From assembly GCA_900543395.1 (NCBI GenBank), contig UQQT01000032.1:1-26482 (forward strand): DNA of 26,482 nt, written 5' to 3'. Positions 22,282 to 26,482 of this stretch are shown here, piece by piece. The notes beneath the pieces were generated by a model, which was not told the DNA's origin, ran no database searches, and saw nothing but the letters and a program-made list of their open reading frames with translations. The stretch comes from an uncultured Oscillospiraceae bacterium. Its GTDB lineage: Bacteria > Bacillota > Clostridia > Oscillospirales > Acutalibacteraceae. The position numbers were made by a program, and so were the translations under genes. How positions within the stretch are numbered: position 1 is the first letter of the stretch; every line of letters begins with the position of its first letter.

Positions 22282-23211
22282 ATGGTAGAATTCAGAAACG
22301 TAACAAAGGTTTACGCGAACGGGCATAAAGCTCTCGACGACGTAAGCCTGAGTATCGACAAGGGCGAATTCGTATTCGTAGTCGGCGCGTCCGGCGCGGG
22401 TAAGAGTACGTTCCTGAAGCTCATAATGCGCGAGGAAGTTCCCACGAGCGGTTCGGTAAACATCAACGGCTACGAGCTTAATACAATGAAACGCAGGGAT
22501 ATTCCGTATTTCAGACGTACTATGGGTATCGTTTTTCAGGATTTCCGTCTCATTCCGAACATGGAGGTCTATGATAACGTGGCGTTCGCTCTGCGCGTTA
22601 CCGGCGCGAAGGAACGCGATATAAGAAAAAGAGTGTGCTACGCGCTGAGCATGGTCGGTCTTTCATCAAAGATACACTCCATGCCGCAGGAGCTTTCGGG
22701 CGGCGAACAGCAGAGAGTCGCTATTGCCCGCGCTCTTGTCAATAAAGCCGATCTCATTATCGCGGACGAGCCTACGGGTAATATCGACCCCGCTATGTCC
22801 GTTGAAATTATGGAGCTTTTAAATCATATAAACGCGACTCACGGAACCACTATCGTAATGGTTACGCACGCGCACGACCTTGTTAAGCAGTACGACCACA
22901 GAGTCGTAGTTTTAAGAGACGGCAAGCTTGTCGTCGACAGCAAAGACAAGGATGCGGTTATTCCGTTCTTAAACGAGAACGAGCATACCGCCGAGGCGGG
23001 ATATTACGAACCGCCCAACGAATTCGAGGACGTAGAGGCGTTTATACGAAACTACGGCAAGAGCGGTATGCGTCCCGATGAAGATTTCTACGCGAGTGCG
23101 GAAATCGAAATTGAGGAAGAAATAACCGAGCCGGCAGAGTCAGGCGAGGTAAAAGACGGCGAAAACGGCGATTCCTCTCCGTCGGAAACGGAGGTAAAGG
23201 AAGATGAGTAA
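22282..23211 (+). CDS. ftsE: Cell division ATPase FtsE with acidic tail
   Basis: A 309-residue ABC ATPase that pairs with FtsX to gate peptidoglycan hydrolases at the septum. Walker A GASGAGKS is at 35-42, the Q-loop FQDFRL at 85-90, the signature LSGGE at 138-142, Walker B LIIADE at 158-163 and the H-loop His at 196. The core ends near residue 228, the usual full length. The remaining 80 residues are Asp/Glu-rich and probably disordered, with one aromatic patch YYEPPNEFEDVEAFIRNYG (241-259). It overlaps ftsX by 8 bp. Confidence 0.95.
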   Translation: MVEFRNVTKVYANGHKALDDVSLSIDKGEFVFVVGASGAGKSTFLKLIMREEVPTSGSVNINGYELNTMKRRDIPYFRRTMGIVFQDFRLIPNMEVYDNVAFALRVTGAKERDIRKRVCYALSMVGLSSKIHSMPQELSGGEQQRVAIARALVNKADLIIADEPTGNIDPAMSVEIMELLNHINATHGTTIVMVTHAHDLVKQYDHRVVVLRDGKLVVDSKDKDAVIPFLNENEHTAEAGYYEPPNEFEDVEAFIRNYGKSGMRPDEDFYASAEIEIEEEITEPAESGEVKDGENGDSSPSETEVKEDE

Positions 23212-24136
23212 TAAAAACAAAGTCGGCAGGGTAAGCTCCAAGTACCTTACCCGCGAGGGCTTCAGAAACATCAGAGTTCACAAGCTGATGAGTCTCGCTT
23301 CCGTAACCGTACTTCTCGCATGTCTTGTTATTATCGGAAGCGCATTTTTAATTTATGTCAATATTAACGCCGTTATCGCTAAGGTCGGCGAGCAGAACGT
23401 CATTATGGTATTCTCCGACGACAGCACGGACGATGCATCTCTCAAAGCGTTGGGAGAAAATATAAAAGCCGTGCCGGCGGTCACGGACTGTCAATATATT
23501 TCGAATGTCGACGCGTTCAGCGGTATTTTGACCGAAATGGGCGAATCGGCTTCGGTTTTCGAGGGCGAGGACGGCAGTTTCCTGCCGAATGCATATAAAG
23601 TCACGATAGGCGATATGTCGCAGTTTGATTTGACGGTTTCGGCTATCAGACAGATGGACAACGTTATGAGTATAAGAGAGAACAGCGAGCTTGCCGGAAA
23701 ACTCGTTACGATAAAAACGGCGATAGGCTATCTGTTCGGAAGTATGGTCATAGTTCTGTTCGTAGTCGCACTGTTTATTATCGCGAATACGGTCAGAATC
23801 ACGATGTTCTCGCGTAAGCTTGAAATTAGTATCATGAAAGCCGTCGGAGCGACGAACAGCTTTATCCGCTGGCCGTTCATTATAGAGGGTATGGTTTTGG
23901 GCGTTATCGCCGCCGTGCTTGCATTCGGAGTCCTGTCGGGATTCTACGCGCTGGCAGGCAGCGTATTTGCAGAATTGTTCAATCTCTTAAACGGACAGAT
24001 CGTTCCTTACGGCAAATATATGTGGTACATCCTCGCGGTATACTTGTTTATCGGTATTTTCACCGGCGTGTTCGGAAGCAGTATTTCCCTCGGAAAGTAT
24101 CTTAAAGAACACGGAAAGGTTGTTGAAAATGACTAA
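23204..24136 (+). CDS. ftsX: Cell division membrane protein FtsX
   Basis: A 310-residue membrane protein. One helix (about 26-50) precedes an extracellular domain of about 115 residues (55-165), then three helices at about 171-195, 222-248 and 274-298, which is standard FtsX topology. The FtsX motif RKLEISIMKAVGATNSFIRWPFIIEG is split around 205-230. It transmits FtsE ATP hydrolysis to an extracellular hydrolase; the next gene encodes the obvious candidate. It overlaps both ftsE (8 bp) and the M23 gene (8 bp). Confidence 0.95.
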   Translation: MSNKNKVGRVSSKYLTREGFRNIRVHKLMSLASVTVLLACLVIIGSAFLIYVNINAVIAKVGEQNVIMVFSDDSTDDASLKALGENIKAVPAVTDCQYISNVDAFSGILTEMGESASVFEGEDGSFLPNAYKVTIGDMSQFDLTVSAIRQMDNVMSIRENSELAGKLVTIKTAIGYLFGSMVIVLFVVALFIIANTVRITMFSRKLEISIMKAVGATNSFIRWPFIIEGMVLGVIAAVLAFGVLSGFYALAGSVFAELFNLLNGQIVPYGKYMWYILAVYLFIGIFTGVFGSSISLGKYLKEHGKVVEND

Positions 24137-25457
24137 AAAGCATTTTTCATCCGTTCTGATGAGAGCGGGCGCAATGGTTATGACTGCGGTTATGACGGTT
24201 GCGGGAGCGTTTATATGGAACGCTTCCGACGTATCGGCGGCTTCCGTGCAGGATAAAAAGGATCAGATCGCTTCTTACGAGGAAAAGATAAAGGCCGCGG
24301 AGAGCAAAATATCGTCGCTCAAAGGCGATATGAGTAAAACCAAGGATTACATTACGGAGCTTGACGCGCAGATTTCCGATTATGAGGCGCAGATTCAGCT
24401 TTTGCAGTCGGATATAGACGCGTATCAGAAAGATATCGACGCTCTCCAGGCGGATATCGATCAGAAAAACGCGCAGATAAAAGAACTTAACGAAAAGATA
24501 GAGGCTAACATAAAGGAGATAGAAAATCTCAAAGCCGAAATCGAAAAGCAGAAGGACGAACTTAAAACGCAGGTCAGAAACATATACATGTCCGGCGAAA
24601 CATCGTCGCTTGAAGTTCTTTTATGCTCAAAGGATTTCTCCGATTTCCTTATAAAACAGCAGTATGTAAGCTCTCTTGCCGATTATGAGCAGTCGCTTAT
24701 AGACGCTATCAATGAAACGGTTAAGCAGATTCACGATCTTAACGAACAGATTCAGGATCAGAGTGCGAAAATTGAAACGGCGAGAGCCGAGGTCGCAAAA
24801 CAGCAGGCCGAGGTTAAGGATAAACAGGCAGTTGTCAAAGAACAGCAGGCCGAAGTTGATTCAAAGCAGGCTGTTGTAGAATCGAAGAGAAACGACGCTA
24901 ATTCACAGCTGAACGCTCTTGCCGCTTCAAAAGACAAATATCAGTCGAGCATAGAGCAGTACGAAAAAGATATTAAGGCGTTGGAAGCTCAGATACAGAA
25001 GGAACTTGCCAGTAAGGGTTCAAGCGGTTCCGGTTCTCTTATCGGAGGAGGAACGCTCCAGTGGCCTCTTCATTATTCGGGCTGTTACATAAGCTCGGGT
25101 ATGGTCGGCAGAACGAACCCGGTTACAGGCAAAAGCGAAACCCACGGAGGTATCGATATCTGCGTTTCGGGCGGTTCTTACGGCAAGGCTATTTCCGCCG
25201 CCGCTTCGGGTACGGTCATTACGGCTTCGTACCATTACAGCTACGGCAACTACGTTATGATAGACCACGGAAACGGTCTTGCGACTCTTTACGCTCACTG
25301 CAGTTCTCTTGCGGTAGGCTCGGGTCAGTCGGTATCTGCAGGTCAGACGATAGCGTATGTCGGAGACACGGGTTATGTCAGCGGACCTCATCTTCATTTC
25401 GAGGTCAGGGTAAACGGTCAGAGAGTCAATCCTTTGGGTTATGTCTCGATGCCGTAA
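24129..25457 (+). CDS. Secreted coiled-coil M23 peptidoglycan endopeptidase
   Basis: A 442-residue protein starting at ATG 24129, which overlaps the ftsX stop; an in-frame TTG at 24120 is possible but less likely. The signal peptide (about 1-37) ends near VSA. A long coiled coil with heptads and QAEV/KQAVV repeats runs from about 42 to 285. A Gly/Ser linker and the LytM/M23 domain (about 305-442) follow. The zinc ligands are intact: H339 and D343 in HGGID, H390 in YAHCS, and H421/H423 in PHLHFEV. Unlike EnvC, which only activates amidases, this enzyme should cut peptide crosslinks itself. The architecture parallels the FtsEX-controlled PcsB and CwlO-type hydrolases. Confidence 0.92.
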   Translation: MTKKHFSSVLMRAGAMVMTAVMTVAGAFIWNASDVSAASVQDKKDQIASYEEKIKAAESKISSLKGDMSKTKDYITELDAQISDYEAQIQLLQSDIDAYQKDIDALQADIDQKNAQIKELNEKIEANIKEIENLKAEIEKQKDELKTQVRNIYMSGETSSLEVLLCSKDFSDFLIKQQYVSSLADYEQSLIDAINETVKQIHDLNEQIQDQSAKIETARAEVAKQQAEVKDKQAVVKEQQAEVDSKQAVVESKRNDANSQLNALAASKDKYQSSIEQYEKDIKALEAQIQKELASKGSSGSGSLIGGGTLQWPLHYSGCYISSGMVGRTNPVTGKSETHGGIDICVSGGSYGKAISAAASGTVITASYHYSYGNYVMIDHGNGLATLYAHCSSLAVGSGQSVSAGQTIAYVGDTGYVSGPHLHFEVRVNGQRVNPLGYVSMP

Positions 25458-25492
25458 TTAAATTATAAACATTACCGAGGGGTGAAAGTCTT

Positions 25493-26395
25493 ATGAATAA
25501 AAAGATTTCCCTTGGCCTGACGGCTGCAATCGCTTTAACGGCGGTTGCAGTTTCTGTCATTGCCACGGTTTTTGTCACGTTGTTTTTTTATAATAAGGTT
25601 GTGTCCGACGTTTCGGATAAATCGGCTATGTACGCGTCGCTTGCGAGGGTCGACGAGATAGTCAGAAAAAATTATTATTACGCTTCCGACGACAAAAAGC
25701 TGTCCGATTCCCTTGTGTCGGGATATATTAACGCGCTCGGAGACGGCAACGAATATATGACCGCACAGGAGTACGAGGAGTATAAGCGTCAGATTTCATC
25801 AGATGAGCTTGCGGACGTTTCGTATGAAAAAATCGACTCGAACGCTTATATTAAATTCAAAAGCTTTTATCCCTCTGCCGCGCAATCGTTTAAATCCGCG
25901 CTCGAAAAGGCTTCGTCGGATTCTGTTACAGGACTGATAATCGATTTGAGAGACGTATCGCAGGGCGACAGCGAAACGGCGGTTAAAACTGCGGATATGA
26001 TAGTCCCGCTGGGGAGCGATAAGGAACAGGCTCTTGCATACGCGTGCGACAGAAACGGCGAAAAGGTAAAGATTTGGTCTGCGGATTCGTCGGATGTTTC
26101 GCTGAATATAGTTTTGCTGATTAACGGTAAAACGTCGGGTTCCGCCGAGCTTTTCGCGGCCGTGCTGACGGGGTATAACAAAGCTTTTGCGATAGGAGAA
26201 AAAACTGCGGGCAACGGAATGTACAGCGAGATATTCGAACTCGAGGGCGGCGGTGCGCTTAAATTGAACACTGCCGAACTTGTACCGTACGGTTCAAAGG
26301 TGTTTAACAAAACGGGAATTGTTCCGGATGTTGAATTCTCGGGAACGGACGAGCAGTTTATTCAAAAGGGCGAAGAGATTTTAAAAGGCGAATAA
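25493..26395 (+). CDS. S41-family protein, probable pseudoprotease without PDZ
   Basis: A 300-residue protein starting at ATG behind GAGGGGTG. One N-terminal membrane helix (about 9-33) is followed by the short helical N-domain typical of C-terminal processing proteases, with a YYY motif (61-63) and ALGDGNEYMTAQEY (81-94). The PDZ domain that normally follows is missing; only about 25 residues link to the S41 core (about 115-290). The core motif LIIDLRD (148-154) is kept, but NPGG is replaced. In SGSAELF the position three before Glu219, normally the catalytic Ser, is Gly216. Exactly 25 residues later, where the Lys of FGKG should be, is Asn241 in TAGNG. It is therefore probably inactive. It is 35 bp after the M23 gene, so a regulatory role towards that hydrolase is inferred. 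Confidence 0.85.
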   Translation: MNKKISLGLTAAIALTAVAVSVIATVFVTLFFYNKVVSDVSDKSAMYASLARVDEIVRKNYYYASDDKKLSDSLVSGYINALGDGNEYMTAQEYEEYKRQISSDELADVSYEKIDSNAYIKFKSFYPSAAQSFKSALEKASSDSVTGLIIDLRDVSQGDSETAVKTADMIVPLGSDKEQALAYACDRNGEKVKIWSADSSDVSLNIVLLINGKTSGSAELFAAVLTGYNKAFAIGEKTAGNGMYSEIFELEGGGALKLNTAELVPYGSKVFNKTGIVPDVEFSGTDEQFIQKGEEILKGE

Positions 26396-26401
26396 TTAAT
26401 A

Positions 26402-26482
26402 ATGACCGTCGAACAAAATTCGGCGGTTCAGACTGTCGATAAAGCACCTGAACCACGCCTTAAAGACACGTTATGTTTTGTT
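26402..26482 (+). CDS. Possible start of the next gene, cut by window edge
   Basis: An ATG six bases after the S41 stop opens a frame of 27 codons that reaches the end of the window, beginning MTVEQNSAVQ. There is no good ribosome site close to it (AAAGGCG is about 15 nt upstream). The product cannot be named. Confidence 0.35.
   Translation, partial: MTVEQNSAVQTVDKAPEPRLKDTLCFV

Noticed and set aside
24129..25457. M23 protein as a degenerate EnvC-type activator
   Set aside because: All expected zinc ligands (HxxxD, the middle His and HxH) are present, so it should be catalytic.

Overview
The window looks like chromosome of a Bacillota species, class Clostridia, most likely a Ruminococcaceae/Oscillospiraceae-type gut anaerobe. 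The grounds are moderate GC with a locally AT-rich stretch, sigma-A promoters and strong GGAGG ribosome sites, a secreted protein with two dockerin repeat pairs, a SPFH/SHOCT protein next to a zinc-ribbon protein, a His15/Ser46 HPr, and a CdaR-ftsEX-M23-S41 cluster. No rRNA, tRNA, CRISPR array, transposase or phage gene was found.

Region 1 (1-5950) is the accessory part. A 32-bp palindrome precedes a SPFH-SHOCT gene. A four-helix membrane protein follows, then a large zinc-ribbon/TPR/TIR/membrane protein whose C-terminal DUF6273 domain is cut off by one extra A in an A7 run, and then a DUF2971 gene. The layout recalls the PspA-YdjGHI membrane-stress module of Bacillus, but with a TIR domain that keeps the glutamate expected of an NADase. 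It is the best candidate here for an undescribed membrane-linked stress or immunity system. From about 3.4 to 5.7 kb the DNA is clearly more AT-rich than its surroundings.

Region 2 (5951-9900, minus strand) has three separately terminated genes: a DUF1003 membrane protein, a secreted dockerin protein with a lipase-like domain that appears to have lost its nucleophile serine, and a small basic membrane protein whose promoter lies between two LexA-like half-palindromes.

Region 3 (10.0-15.5 kb) is one tight transcription unit. A sigma-A promoter and a leader starting with a 12-bp hairpin are followed by potABCD (polyamine ABC importer) and then, with 4 bp of spacing, rimM and trmD (ribosome maturation and tRNA m1G37 methylation). 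A strong terminator closes the unit.

Region 4 (15.6-21.0 kb) is housekeeping: HPr with its own promoter and terminator, uvrC (probably with a non-standard start codon), then a promoter and the series rsmD-coaD-coiled-coil protein-DUF4830 protein-rsuA, ending in two stacked terminators.

Region 5 (21.1-26.4 kb) is a cell-wall cluster: a CdaR/PucR-type regulator, ftsE with a long acidic tail, ftsX, a secreted coiled-coil M23 endopeptidase with intact zinc ligands, and an S41-family protein that lacks the PDZ domain and has both catalytic positions substituted (Ser to Gly, Lys to Asn), so it is probably a pseudoprotease. FtsEX would gate the M23 hydrolase at the septum. A further coding sequence may begin at the right edge.
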